Below, in pieces: positions 1 through 6,289 of a DNA stretch of 13,168 nt (its first letter is position 1; every line of letters starts with the position of its first letter). This stretch comes from DASVXQ01 sp046727955 (GTDB lineage Bacteria > Actinomycetota > CALGFH01). The position numbers and the translations under genes were made by a program. The notes below the pieces were generated by a model. That model saw only the letters and a list, made by a program, of their open reading frames with translations, ran no database searches and was not told the origin of the DNA. The stretch spans positions 1-13,168 of the forward strand of contig JBKPDO010000116.1 of assembly GCA_046727955.1 (NCBI GenBank), in the 5' to 3' direction.

Positions 1-123
1 TGTTGGTATAACCCGCGCCGGCGCCACTCGACGCTTGGCTATCTCACGCCGCTCGAATATGAACAAGTGTTCTATTCAGACAACCAATCTCACCCTGAGG
101 AGGTAGCCTTCACCAAGCCATAA
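1..123 (+). CDS. IS3-family transposase, C-terminal 40 residues (partial)
   Basis: The frame is open from base 1 to a TAA at 121-123. It reads WYNPRRRHSTLGYLTP near its start, the hallmark C-terminal stretch of the IS3 OrfB integrase-type (rve, DDE) transposase, just past the catalytic glutamate. In the intact element this enzyme cuts and joins the IS ends. Only the last 40 residues are present, so the catalytic D, D and E are all off the left edge. The stop codon lies two bases before the terminal inverted repeat, the normal compact layout of an IS3 element. The identification is firm at family level; the subgroup is not resolvable from this piece. Confidence 0.88.
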   Translation, partial: CWYNPRRRHSTLGYLTPLEYEQVFYSDNQSHPEEVAFTKP

Positions 124-124
124 C

Positions 125-150
125 CTGTCCAACGAACCGGGGCAGGTTCA
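125..150. repeat. Terminal inverted repeat of the IS3-family element
   Basis: A 26-base tip whose reverse complement starts TGAACCTGCCCCGGTTCG, resembling known IS3-family terminal repeats. It sits directly after the transposase stop codon and directly before the interrupted host frame. The matching left repeat is not in the window. The next bases, CCT or CCTG at 151, would be the target duplication if the left flank ends the same way. Confidence 0.72.
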
Positions 151-588
151 CCTGAGCAGCTGGCCCGGCAGCGGCGACGGTTCGCCCAGCAGCGGATCGC
201 CAAGCTGGTCGGCGAACTTGGCTTCGCGGACGTGCGGGCCTACCTTGCGGATCGGCTCCTCGAGCGGGAGTGGCTGCTGGCCGAGGTCGCCGGCGAGCTG
301 GGCGCGCACCGGGACACGGTGCGGCGCCTGATGCGGCAGGCCGGCGTGCAGCGCGTGCGGCGGACCGCCAGGCAGGTGGCGGCGGGCAAGCGGGGCCGGC
401 GGGTGCAGTCGGTGGCCTGGCAGGCCCGGCGGGCGGCGCGGCTGGCCGAGTTGGGGTTTGCGGACCTGGCCGGCTACCTGCAGGTGCGGTACGTCGAGCA
501 GGGCCGGCCGATCAAGCGGATGCGGGCCGAGCTTGGGGTCGGCCGCAACTGGCTGGTGGCGCAGATGGCGCGGCTCGGGCTGCGGTGA
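151..588 (+). pseudogene. Protein with two HTH-like repeats, 5' end removed by the IS3 insertion
   Basis: The frame is open from the IS junction at 151 to a TGA at 586-588 (145 residues), and a GTG at 232 is only an internal codon. The protein holds two copies of a roughly 50-residue unit. The first contains ELGFADVRAYLADR then ELGAHRDTVRRLM; the second contains ELGFADLAGYLQVR then ELGVGRNWLVAQM. The pattern ELGFAD..YL..R followed by a turn of ELG..R suggests repeated helix-turn-helix DNA-binding modules, as in small actinobacterial DNA-binding proteins. The residues upstream of the GTG continue the first repeat, so the gene originally began further left and was split by the element. I do not recognise a named family. 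The missing N-terminal part may lie beyond the left edge. Confidence 0.6.
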
Positions 589-1106
589 TGACGGCCGACC
601 GGCTCGGCCGGGCTGCCGGCGGGGGCAGCGTCTGGAGCCAGACGGTGCAGGTTCCCACACAGCAAGCAGCGAGGCGCCGCATGAGCGCGTTCGCGGCGAG
701 CAGCCAGGGGCGCGGCAGGGGCACCAGAGGGGCGCGGGAGGGGCACCAGAGGGGCGCGGGAGGGGGCAGGCTAGATCGCCACCTCCGCCATCCCCCGCAA
801 CCCTGCCACGGCGGGTCCACGATGGCGCGCCCTTGTCTTGCCTGCCCAAAGTTGCTCGTCGCTCCAAGCTCAACGCCGCGCCCCCTCTTCACACCCACCA
901 CCAGCCCCCCGCTATGCTCAGTACCGGATTTGCGCGGATGCCGGCGTCATCAGCGCGAAAGCTCCAATCATCTTGATCGAGACACGATCTGGCGTGGGTG
1001 CGACACTCCACGCGAGACCTTCAGCCTCGCCGGAACCAGTCCCCCCGGAACTCGGCGGTCGCAGGGCACAGCTGGCGGCGCCGCTGAGGCGAGCAAGGAG
1101 CCGCGC
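589..1106. other. Long stretch without a recognisable gene
   Basis: Several frames are open here, but their translations are low-complexity and rich in Arg, Pro and Ala, as expected for chance frames in GC-rich DNA. None resembles a family I know and none has a convincing ribosome binding site. The one clear structure is a short tandem repeat at 718-761. Confidence 0.5.
718..761. repeat. Two tandem copies of a 22-bp purine-rich unit
   Basis: Positions 718-739 and 740-761 are identical 22-base units starting GGGGCACCAGAGGGG, followed by a partial third GGGGG. A simple replication-slippage repeat in non-coding DNA; no function is suggested. Confidence 0.8.
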
Positions 1107-1901
1107 ATGCGCACCCCCAACCCCAGCCCTCGGCCCGACCGGCAGCCACGCGAGCCCGCCGCAGACCGCCCTGCCAGCGGCGGCCAGGGCCGGCGGGCCC
1201 GACCGGGGCCGCCCGGGTTCACCTTCGAGGTGCAGCTGGTGGGCGGTGAGGAGGGCCGCCAGCTCGAGCAGGAGCAGACCGAGGCGATCATCGAGGTGCT
1301 GGCATGGCTTGCCGCCCACCCTCCCATCGCCACCCCGACCGCCAGCACTGCCAAGAACGCCGGCATGGACGCGGGCACCAGGACGGGCAGGAGCGGGAGC
1401 GGCGATGCGCCGCCGTCAAGGCCAATGGCAGGCCGACCAGACCAGCCTGACAGACCACACAGCCCGGACGATCGCACACGCCGGTCGAGGTCGCAACGGT
1501 GGCAGTGCGGCCTTGTCGGGAGCCGCCATGGGAAGGGTTCGGCGGTGACGGGCCTGCCCGCCGGCCGGGTGGCCACGGCCATGGGGCGTAGGTGTGGCGG
1601 TGCAGCGGGGTGGGCCGCACGGCCGTGCGGGCTTGCCGTGACCTCGGCCCGCCCGGGCCCCACCGGAGCTGGGCGCAACGCCCAGCCAGGTGGTGCTGGC
1701 GTGGCTGATGCAGCAGCAGCCGCCGATGATCCCGGTCACCGGCGCCAGCGCCGTTGCCCAGCTGGAGGGGCTGCTGGGCGCGGTCGACCTGCGGCTGGAC
1801 GGGGCCGGCGAGCGCCTGGACGCCGCCGGGAGCTCAGTCGACGCCGGCTGGGCCGACTCGGTGACGATCACCCCGCCGTGATGCCGGCGGCGCCGAGCTG
1901 A
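1107..1901 (+). CDS. Possible small hypothetical gene; only the first ~75 codons look coding
   Basis: An ATG at 1107 is preceded by AAGGAG at 1095-1100, six bases upstream, one of the better ribosome binding sites in this part. The N-terminus is Pro/Arg-rich, and residues from about 37 to 72 look like a folded segment: FTFEVQLVGGEEGRQLEQEQ then AIIEVLAWLAAHP, a strand followed by an amphipathic helix. After about position 1335 the frame runs on to a TGA at 1899-1901 but the translation becomes low-complexity and overlaps the aldo/keto reductase fragment and the TetR gene. The original stop may have been lost by a frameshift or deletion. The family is unknown to me. The start is moderately supported and the end is probably artificial. 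Confidence 0.33.
   Translation: MRTPNPSPRPDRQPREPAADRPASGGQGRRARPGPPGFTFEVQLVGGEEGRQLEQEQTEAIIEVLAWLAAHPPIATPTASTAKNAGMDAGTRTGRSGSGDAPPSRPMAGRPDQPDRPHSPDDRTRRSRSQRWQCGLVGSRHGKGSAVTGLPAGRVATAMGRRCGGAAGWAARPCGLAVTSARPGPTGAGRNAQPGGAGVADAAAAADDPGHRRQRRCPAGGAAGRGRPAAGRGRRAPGRRRELSRRRLGRLGDDHPAVMPAAPS
1642..1881 (+). pseudogene. Aldo/keto reductase, C-terminal fragment
   Basis: From about 1663 the frame reads PELGATPSQVVLAWLMQQ then MIPVTGASAVAQLEGLL, ending about LDAAGS before a TGA at 1879-1881. This matches the C-terminal barrel helix and NADPH-binding end of aldo/keto reductases (typical: TPAQVALAWLL, then IPIPGT/S, then LxxNLAAADLRL). Intact enzymes of this family have about 300 residues; only ~70 remain. 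The catalytic Tyr, Asp, Lys and His lie in the lost part. The frame is closed upstream by a TGA at 1639-1641 and nothing upstream resembles the rest of the enzyme. Its last 14 bases overlap the end of the convergent TetR gene. Confidence 0.75.
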
Positions 1902-2536
1902 CCGAGCCCATGCTCGAGGAGCGCGACCGCCTGCCTGGCCTGCGCGCGCAGCCCGCGGGCGATGCGCGCCCGGTCGCGCTCGCCCGCCAGCACCTGCCGG
2001 CGGACGTAGTCGACCAGCACCTTGTGCAGCCCCATCATGGCGTTCGCCGCGACCCAGGGCGCGATGTCGTCGGGGCGGGCGCGGGTCTCCTCGGCGATCA
2101 GCGCCGCCAGCGCGGCGGCGTAGCCCGCGTAGATCTGCTGCTCGCGCGCCAGCAGCGCGGGGCTGTCGGTGATCAGGCGGTTGATCGCGAGCAGGCGTTC
2201 GCCGGCGTCTGGGGCGTCGGCGGCCAGGAGGCCGGGTGACTCGGTGACGAAGCGCGCGAAGGCCGCCAGGATCGACTCGCCGGGCTGGCGCTCGCGGATG
2301 GCTTTGAGCAGCCGCGCCTCGAAGAACTCCAGGCCGCTGTAGAAGAGGTCTTCCTTGGTCGGGAAGTAGTTGAACACCGTCTTGCGTGAGACGTCGGCTG
2401 CGCGCGCGACGTCGGCGACGGTGACGGCGTCGAAGCCGCGCTCCTGGAACAGGCGGCGCGCCGTCTGCGCGATCAGGCCCCAGGTCTGTTGCTTCTTGCG
2501 CTCGCGGAGCCCTGGCTGGTCCTCCATAGCGACCAT
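1868..2536 (-). CDS. TetR/AcrR-family transcriptional repressor
   Basis: A 222-residue protein of normal TetR length. The N-terminal DNA-binding domain is complete: LIAQTARRLFQERGFDAVTV (about 21-40), then DVARAADVSRKTVFNYFPTK (about 42-61), which is helix 2, the turn and the recognition helix, ending in the usual YF..KEDLF. The rest is an all-helical ligand-binding domain with no recognisable ligand. The start is taken as the ATG at 2536, which has a weak AGGTG about five bases upstream; an ATG at 2527 (MEDQPG) is possible. The gene is divergent from the hydrolase/NTF2 set that begins at about 2592, the usual layout for a local repressor, so these genes are the likely targets. The ligand is unknown. 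Confidence 0.93.
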   Translation of the reverse strand: MVAMEDQPGLRERKKQQTWGLIAQTARRLFQERGFDAVTVADVARAADVSRKTVFNYFPTKEDLFYSGLEFFEARLLKAIRERQPGESILAAFARFVTESPGLLAADAPDAGERLLAINRLITDSPALLAREQQIYAGYAAALAALIAEETRARPDDIAPWVAANAMMGLHKVLVDYVRRQVLAGERDRARIARGLRAQARQAVALLEHGLGQLGAAGITAG

Positions 2537-2537
2537 C

Positions 2538-2568
2538 TTACACCTGATAAATATTTACACTCAGTTTA
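2538..2568. promoter_or_regulatory. AT-rich divergent promoter/operator region of the TetR gene
   Basis: This is the only AT-rich island in the area. It contains the perfect 10-bp palindrome TAAATATTTA at 2547-2556 and TTACAC twice (2538-2543 and 2555-2560). It lies directly upstream of the minus-strand TetR start, so an autoregulatory operator overlapping the promoter is likely. Exact -10 and -35 boxes are not clear. Confidence 0.5.
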
Positions 2569-2591
2569 CGCGCGGCGCGCGGTGGGGTACT

Positions 2592-2675
2592 GTCCAAGCC
2601 GTCGGAAGGAGCCTGCAGACGCTGGCCACCCTCGCAGAGGTCATCCCCGCGGCCCGCGAGATCCAGCCACCCTGA
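2592..2675 (+). pseudogene. Isochorismatase-like hydrolase, C-terminal tail (relic of a first copy)
   Basis: The frame ending at a TGA at 2673-2675 reads GRSLQTLATLAEVIPAAREI then QPP. The full-length hydrolase gene downstream ends with ALATPAVREIHPP, and the DNA matches over 2615-2684 versus 3697-3751 apart from a 15-base gap. Even the nine bases after the stop (CGGCAGGGA) are the same. So this is the tail of a second copy whose body has been deleted up to the TetR promoter. Nothing catalytic is left. Confidence 0.68.
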
Positions 2676-2729
2676 CGGCAGGGATGCCATGGCAGCGACG
2701 GAACGCACCGAGTCGAAAGGAGCGCCACA

Positions 2730-3149
2730 GTGAGTGAGCGAGAGGTCCTCGACGTCGTCCAGCGCTGGGCCGATGTCGAGCTTCGAGGTGACGCCGACGG
2801 CTACGGCGACCTGCTGGCCCCGGATTTCGTCGGCATCGGACCGGTCGGTTTCGTGCTCACCAAGGACCAGTGGGCCGACCGACACCGTGGCGACCTGAAC
2901 AACGAGGAGTTCAAGGTCCAGGACCCGCATGTGCGCATCTACGGTGGGGACACGGCGATCGTGGAGGCCGTCCAGCAGCAACGGACCACCGTCATGGGAC
3001 GCGACACCAGCGGCTCGTTCCGGCTCGTCGTGGTCGCCGTGAAGCAGGAAGGCCGATGGGTGCTGGCCAACATCCAGCTGAGCGGCCCGCTGATCCCTCC
3101 GGGCACGATGCCGCCATTCGCCCGCCCGGCAACACCGGAGGAGCCATGA
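2730..3149 (+). CDS. NTF2-like / SnoaL-like protein (first copy)
   Basis: 139 residues from a GTG at 2730 with AAAGGAG at 2716-2722, seven bases upstream. The fold is the cone-shaped alpha+beta barrel of the NTF2/SnoaL/DUF4440 superfamily: an N-terminal helix (VLDVVQRWADVELRGD), then YGDLLAPDFVGIGPVGFVLT, a KDQWADRHRG helix, and alternating strands ending FRLVVVAVKQEGRWVLANIQ. Members are small ligand-binding proteins or isomerase/hydrolase-like enzymes; the substrate cannot be deduced here. The stop overlaps the ATG of the next gene (ATGA at 3146-3149), so the two were translationally coupled. It is only distantly similar to the second NTF2-like gene (shared IGP.GF...D.W...H pattern). Family assignment is firm; function is open. 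Confidence 0.88.
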   Translation: MSEREVLDVVQRWADVELRGDADGYGDLLAPDFVGIGPVGFVLTKDQWADRHRGDLNNEEFKVQDPHVRIYGGDTAIVEAVQQQRTTVMGRDTSGSFRLVVVAVKQEGRWVLANIQLSGPLIPPGTMPPFARPATPEEP

Positions 3150-3742
3150 CGGCGGAACCGCTCTCCCCCGACGATCGCGGCCTTCCTGCTCATCGACCAC
3201 CAGACGGGCGTGCTGGAGCGCGTGATGACGACGCCTCCGCGCGAGGCGGTCGAGGCCAACGTGCTCAGGCTCGCGCGCGCCGCCGCCGTCCTCGACATGC
3301 CCCTGATCTTCACCGCCAGCGAGGAGGAGGGAGAGAACGGCGCGCTGCTACCCTCGCTGCAGCAGGTCCTGCCCGCCGCCTATGCCAGCCGCATCGACCG
3401 GCACGGGATCATCGACCCGCTGGCCGACCCGGCCGTCGCCCAAGCCCTCTCCGCCATCGGCCGACGTCAGCTGATCACCGCGGGGATCGGCACCGAGGTG
3501 TGCGGGTGCCCCCGGCGTTGCACGCCCACCGCGACAGCTACCAGGTCGCCTTCGTGGCCGACGCGTGCGGCTGGCTGACCGCGATCGGTCACGACATCTC
3601 CCTGCGGCGAATGGAGCATGGAGTCGTCGTTCGCTCCCGGCGTGACCGACGCGCCGTCTTCGAAATGGGCGTCGGCCATTCCAGTCCATGGACCCAGCAG
3701 GCGCTGGCCACCCCTGCAGTCCGCGAGATCCACCCGCCCTGA
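3146..3742 (+). pseudogene. Isochorismatase-like cysteine hydrolase, broken by at least two frameshifts
   Basis: Starting at the ATG that overlaps the previous stop, the frame reads MTAEPLSPDD, then must shift by +1 near 3176 to give AAFLLIDHQTGVLERV, which holds the first catalytic Asp of the family. This second frame runs to LITAGIGTEVC, whose Cys is the expected nucleophile. Near 3505 a second shift is needed to continue as LHAHRDSYQVAFVADACGWL then IGHDISLRRMEHG. The last part (to TGA 3740-3742) is further degraded and lacks about five residues found in the relic tail at 2592. With the shifts removed the protein has about 195 residues, normal for YcaC-type hydrolases, which act on amide or ester bonds of small molecules. 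In its present form no full-length product can be made, unless the shifts are sequencing errors. Confidence 0.83.
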
Positions 3743-3781
3743 CGGCAGGGAAGACCACGAGCTCGACCGAGGGAGGATGCC

Positions 3782-4144
3782 ATGGAACAGACGGTCCGCA
3801 CCCTGCAGGACCGGGTCAACGCCGCGCTGCTGGGATCCGACTGGCAGACGCTGGACGAGCTGGTCAGCCCCAATGCCCGGATCATCGGCCCCAAGGGTTT
3901 CATCATCACCAGGGACGAATGGATCGGCGTTCACAAGGAAAGCGACTACCAGCAGGTCAGGCTCGAAACCAGCGAGACCGACGTGCACACCTACGACCAT
4001 GCCGGCATCCGGTTCGACGTCGTGGACTCCGAATGCACCTACAAGGGGGAAACCATCGCCGGTCGCTTCCGGGTCACCCAGGTGTGGGTCACCGACCACC
4101 AGAAATGGCGGCTCGCCGCCGTGCAGTACACCTCCCTCTCCTAG
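3782..4144 (+). CDS. NTF2-like / SnoaL-like protein (second copy)
   Basis: 120 residues from an ATG at 3782 with GGGAGGA at 3770-3776, five bases upstream. The layout is again helix (MEQTVRTLQDRVNAALLGSD), then LDELVSPNARIIGPKGFIIT, RDEWIGVHK, and four strands ending FRVTQVWVTDHQKWRLAAVQ. This is the DUF4440/SnoaL type of NTF2-like domain. It follows the broken hydrolase just as the first NTF2-like gene follows the hydrolase relic, so hydrolase plus NTF2-like protein appears to be the repeated unit. The two NTF2 proteins are divergent, so the duplication is old or the copies have different roles. Substrate unknown. Confidence 0.87.
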   Translation: MEQTVRTLQDRVNAALLGSDWQTLDELVSPNARIIGPKGFIITRDEWIGVHKESDYQQVRLETSETDVHTYDHAGIRFDVVDSECTYKGETIAGRFRVTQVWVTDHQKWRLAAVQYTSLS

Positions 4145-4319
4145 CTGACTCCCAGCGCCAGCGGCCACGACCAGTTGCAGACCTCACCGAAACCCGAAGG
4201 GAGCACGATGCCCGCCACAGCGACATCACCTCCCGACCGTGGAGCGGCCAAGAGGCCTACGACCCCGACCGACTGTTCGAGTTCCGCAATCCATCTGACC
4301 CGAAACCCTTGGAGGAGTC
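4145..4319 (+). other. Spacer with a possible degraded short reading frame
   Basis: An ATG at 4208 follows GAAGGGA with good spacing and opens MPATATSPPD. About 8 codons later another frame gives RPWSGQEAYDPDRLFEFRNP, which looks more like real protein and ends at a TGA at 4330-4332. A one-base shift would join them into a peptide of about 40 residues just upstream of the reductase gene. This may be a broken small gene or chance; I do not recognise it. Confidence 0.25.
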
Positions 4320-4508
4320 ATGTCTCGTCTGATCCTGTATATGGCGATGTCCCTGGACGGATTCATCACCGGTCCGGGTGACGACAAAGGGAACCCGGCT
4401 GGAGTTGGCGGGATGCGGTTGCAAGAGTGGCTCGGCGAGGGAGGGCCCGAGGTCGCTGACTTTCGGCCGAGTGGTCGCCAGAGCCAGATCGTGTTCTTCG
4501 CCGACTGA
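4320..4508 (+). pseudogene. RibD/DHFR-like reductase, N-terminal fragment
   Basis: ATG at 4320 with GGAGGAG at 4311-4317. The translation begins MSRLILYMAMSLDGFITGPG, the first strand and the conserved MSLDG(F/Y) NADPH-site turn of the RibD C-terminal/dihydrofolate-reductase-like family, and runs about 58 residues to SQIVF before a TGA at 4506-4508. Intact members have about 190 residues, as in the next gene. The reading stops where an antisense ABC-ATPase fragment begins, so the gene was truncated by a rearrangement at about 4500. Its N-terminal part is only loosely similar to the intact neighbour at 4762, so it is a paralogue rather than a recent copy. Confidence 0.82.
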
Positions 4509-4620
4509 GCGCCTGGTCCCACAGCCGCGCGAACTCGCGCCGGGCAAGCGGGTCCAGGTCGGCCACGGGCTCGTCCAGCAGCACGAGCTGTGGGCGTTTG
4601 GCCAGCGCGAGGCCTTGACC
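4507..4620 (-). pseudogene. ABC transporter ATPase, internal fragment
   Basis: Read on the minus strand from 4620 the frame gives GQGLALAKRPQLVLLDEP then VADLDPLARREFARLWDQAL. This is the segment just after the ABC signature, with Walker B (LVLLDEP, ending in the catalytic Glu) and the D-loop (ADLDP), as in drug-exporter type ATPases. Only about 38 residues are present. Walker A, the signature and the H-loop are missing and both ends are cut. It is antisense to, and directly abuts, the truncated reductase gene. A tiny captured gene fragment like this points to illegitimate recombination or to the scar of a larger deleted insertion. Confidence 0.72.
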
Positions 4621-4716
4621 CGTGACCGCGTTTCCAGCCGATTATCCCTGCACACAGACCATGCCCAGGAAGAAACGCCGACCGATACTGACCAGCGAAT
4701 CCACCGATCGTTGATC

Positions 4717-4742
4717 TTACTTCTTCACTCTGGTCGAAGTAA
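4717..4742. promoter_or_regulatory. Inverted repeat TTACTTC-N12-GAAGTAA, candidate operator
   Basis: Perfect 7-bp arms at 4717-4723 and 4736-4742, 20 bases before the start codon of the reductase gene and just before its ribosome binding site. TTGATC at 4711 could be a -35 element. The position and symmetry suit a repressor site or an mRNA hairpin controlling the gene. No T-run follows, so it is not a typical terminator. Confidence 0.4.
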
Positions 4743-4761
4743 CTAGGGAGGAGCAGACCCA

Positions 4762-5352
4762 ATGGCCAAAGTCATCGCAATCATGTCCATGTCGCTCGAC
4801 GGTTACGTCGCTGATACCGGCGACGGCGTCGCGGAAGTCTTCGACTGGTACACGGCGGGTGATGTCGACGTGCCCACCAGGTCGGACTTCACATTTCACG
4901 TCTCCGCGCCCAGCGCCGGGCACCTGCGCGCCTTGATGAGCGAGGTCGGTGCGATGCTCACCGGCCGCCGCACCTTCGACCTGGCCGAAGGCTGGGGCGG
5001 CCAGCACCCGTGGGGAATACCGGCGTTCGTCGTCACTCACCACGTGCCGGATGGTTGGCCGCGCCCCGGCTCGACCGTCCACTTCGTGACCGAAGGGCTG
5101 GAAAGCGCTGTGGCACAAGCCACGTCTGCCGCGGGAGACCACGCGGTGGGCGTCCATGGCGGCGAGACAATTCGACAGTGCCTCGACGCCGGCCTTCTCG
5201 ACGAGATTCACATCGATCTCGCTCCGGTGTTGCTGGGCTCTGGGGTCTCCTTGTTCGACGGGCTTCAGAACGCACCTGTGTTCCTCGGCAATCCGGCGGT
5301 GGTCGCCGGCGTCGGCGTCACACATCTGCGCTACCCAGTGCGCGCGCGTTAG
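4762..5352 (+). CDS. RibD/DHFR-like reductase family protein
   Basis: 196 residues from an ATG at 4762 with AGGGAGGAG at 4745-4753, eight bases upstream. It opens with VIAIMSMSLDGYVAD, the nucleotide-binding turn of the family. It continues with MLTGRRTFDLAEGWGG (about 66-81, the TGR[RK]T(F/Y) motif), PAFVVTHHVP, and a C-terminal VGVHGGETIRQCLDAGLLDE (GG.T..Q..L..GL.DE motif), then IDLAPVLLGSGVSLFDGL. All family landmarks are present and the length is normal, so it is intact. Homologues are NAD(P)H-dependent reductases of folate- or riboflavin-like or other small carbonyl substrates; most single-gene members have no known substrate. It is the best preserved gene of this cluster. True DHFR activity is not implied. 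Confidence 0.93.
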   Translation: MAKVIAIMSMSLDGYVADTGDGVAEVFDWYTAGDVDVPTRSDFTFHVSAPSAGHLRALMSEVGAMLTGRRTFDLAEGWGGQHPWGIPAFVVTHHVPDGWPRPGSTVHFVTEGLESAVAQATSAAGDHAVGVHGGETIRQCLDAGLLDEIHIDLAPVLLGSGVSLFDGLQNAPVFLGNPAVVAGVGVTHLRYPVRAR

Positions 5353-5599
5353 TTATCATAAAAGAAGTTCGTCTGTTCCGGTGACATGATCAGGGGCCTG
5401 GCCCGCATGACGGCATGAGACCGACCGCCTGCCGCCGCAACGCTGCGAGTGTCCGTGCCTGCCGGGCGTTCGAACGCGTCCACCTGGGGCCGGGCGCTGT
5501 TGGTGGCTGGGCGCTCGCAAGCCGGGATTGCCCGAGGGCATGTGCGGCGGGGTCCGAAGGCCCAGACTAGGGGTATCGCCGTGCCGAGGAGCCTGCCCG

Positions 5600-6040
5600 A
5601 TGCCGATACCGCCCAGAGTCAGTGTCATCACCCTGCGCACCGTCGACCTGGAGCGGTCGACCGCGTTCTACGCGGCGCTTGGCTGGGAGCTGTCCCCGGC
5701 TTCCACCCCGGCCATGTCCCTGTTCAAGACGGCGGGCAGCCTGCTGCTGCTGTGCACCGACGACCTGCTGGCCGAGCTCGGCGGGGACGAGGTGGCCGCG
5801 GCGCTGGGGGGCGAGCCGACCGGCGAGGCGGTCCTGTCCATCCATGTCGCCACCGATGGGGAGGTCGCCGCCGCGGTCGAGGAGGCGGCCAAGGCCGGCG
5901 GGGTCGTCGTCAAGGGGGCCGCCGCCACCCCGCTGGGCGGATCCTACGCGTTCTTCGCCGACCCCGACGGGCACGTCTGGGAGGTCATCCGCCACCCGCT
6001 GTACCGGCTCAGAGACGACGGGCGGCCCGAGGTTCCGTAG
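5600..6040 (+). CDS. VOC-family (glyoxalase/bleomycin-resistance fold) protein
   Basis: 146 residues. The ATG at 5600 is chosen because GAGGAG at 5586-5591 lies eight bases upstream and the family-typical first strand follows at once (RVSVITLRTVDLERSTAFYA, then ALGWELSP). An upstream in-frame ATG at 5528 would add 24 non-conserved residues. Two beta-alpha-beta-beta-beta modules are visible: the first through SLLLLCTDDLLAE, the second from VLSIHVATDGEVAAAVEEA to GSYAFFADPDGHVWEVIRHP. The DPDGH.WE motif carries the usual second-half metal-ligand Glu. Family members include metal-dependent lyases, dioxygenases and drug-sequestering proteins; the substrate is not evident. Confidence 0.92.
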   Translation: MPIPPRVSVITLRTVDLERSTAFYAALGWELSPASTPAMSLFKTAGSLLLLCTDDLLAELGGDEVAAALGGEPTGEAVLSIHVATDGEVAAAVEEAAKAGGVVVKGAAATPLGGSYAFFADPDGHVWEVIRHPLYRLRDDGRPEVP

Positions 6041-6184
6041 GACGAGGCCGGCGTGGCGGCCAACTCCCCCGTTGCGGTTGGGCCCAGCGCCTGGACCGGG
6101 TTGCGCGCAGGTGCGTAGGCGGGTAGAGGGTCCGCCCTGTTCCAGCGACGTGCTCGCTGCTCACCACAGGGACAGGCCGCAGTG

Positions 6185-6197
6185 CCCGTAGGGTGCG
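6185..6197. repeat. Left terminal inverted repeat of the 1.2-kb IS
   Basis: CCCGTAGGGTGCG, a perfect inverted match to 7374-7386. Similarity continues weakly further in. It forms the left tip of the element. Confidence 0.85.
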
Positions 6198-6289
6198 AAT
6201 ACTCGAACAAGGCCTGTGAGCTGCGTGTTCGCAGCGACGCTCGGGTTGCTAACGTGGCGCCTCCGCTGCCGCCCCGGAGGCCACCCGCA

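Larger units (their letters stand above)
1..150 (+). mobile_element. Right end of an IS3-family insertion sequence (left part outside window)
   Basis: The first 123 bases are the end of a transposase reading frame. It is followed within a few bases by a terminal-repeat-like sequence at 125-150 that ends in TTCA, so on the other strand the element tip begins TGAACC, as is usual for IS3-family tips. The reading frame of the next gene begins abruptly at 151, which fixes the junction at 150/151. The other end and the target duplication lie outside the window, so the full element cannot be confirmed. Confidence 0.8.

Noticed and set aside
270..1901. 543-codon open frame on the plus strand
   Set aside because: Overlaps the HTH-repeat gene in another frame and is Ala/Gly/Arg-rich; only the part from 1107 to about 1340 looks like protein.
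2538..3200. 220-codon open frame on the minus strand
   Set aside because: Antisense shadow of the first NTF2-like gene.
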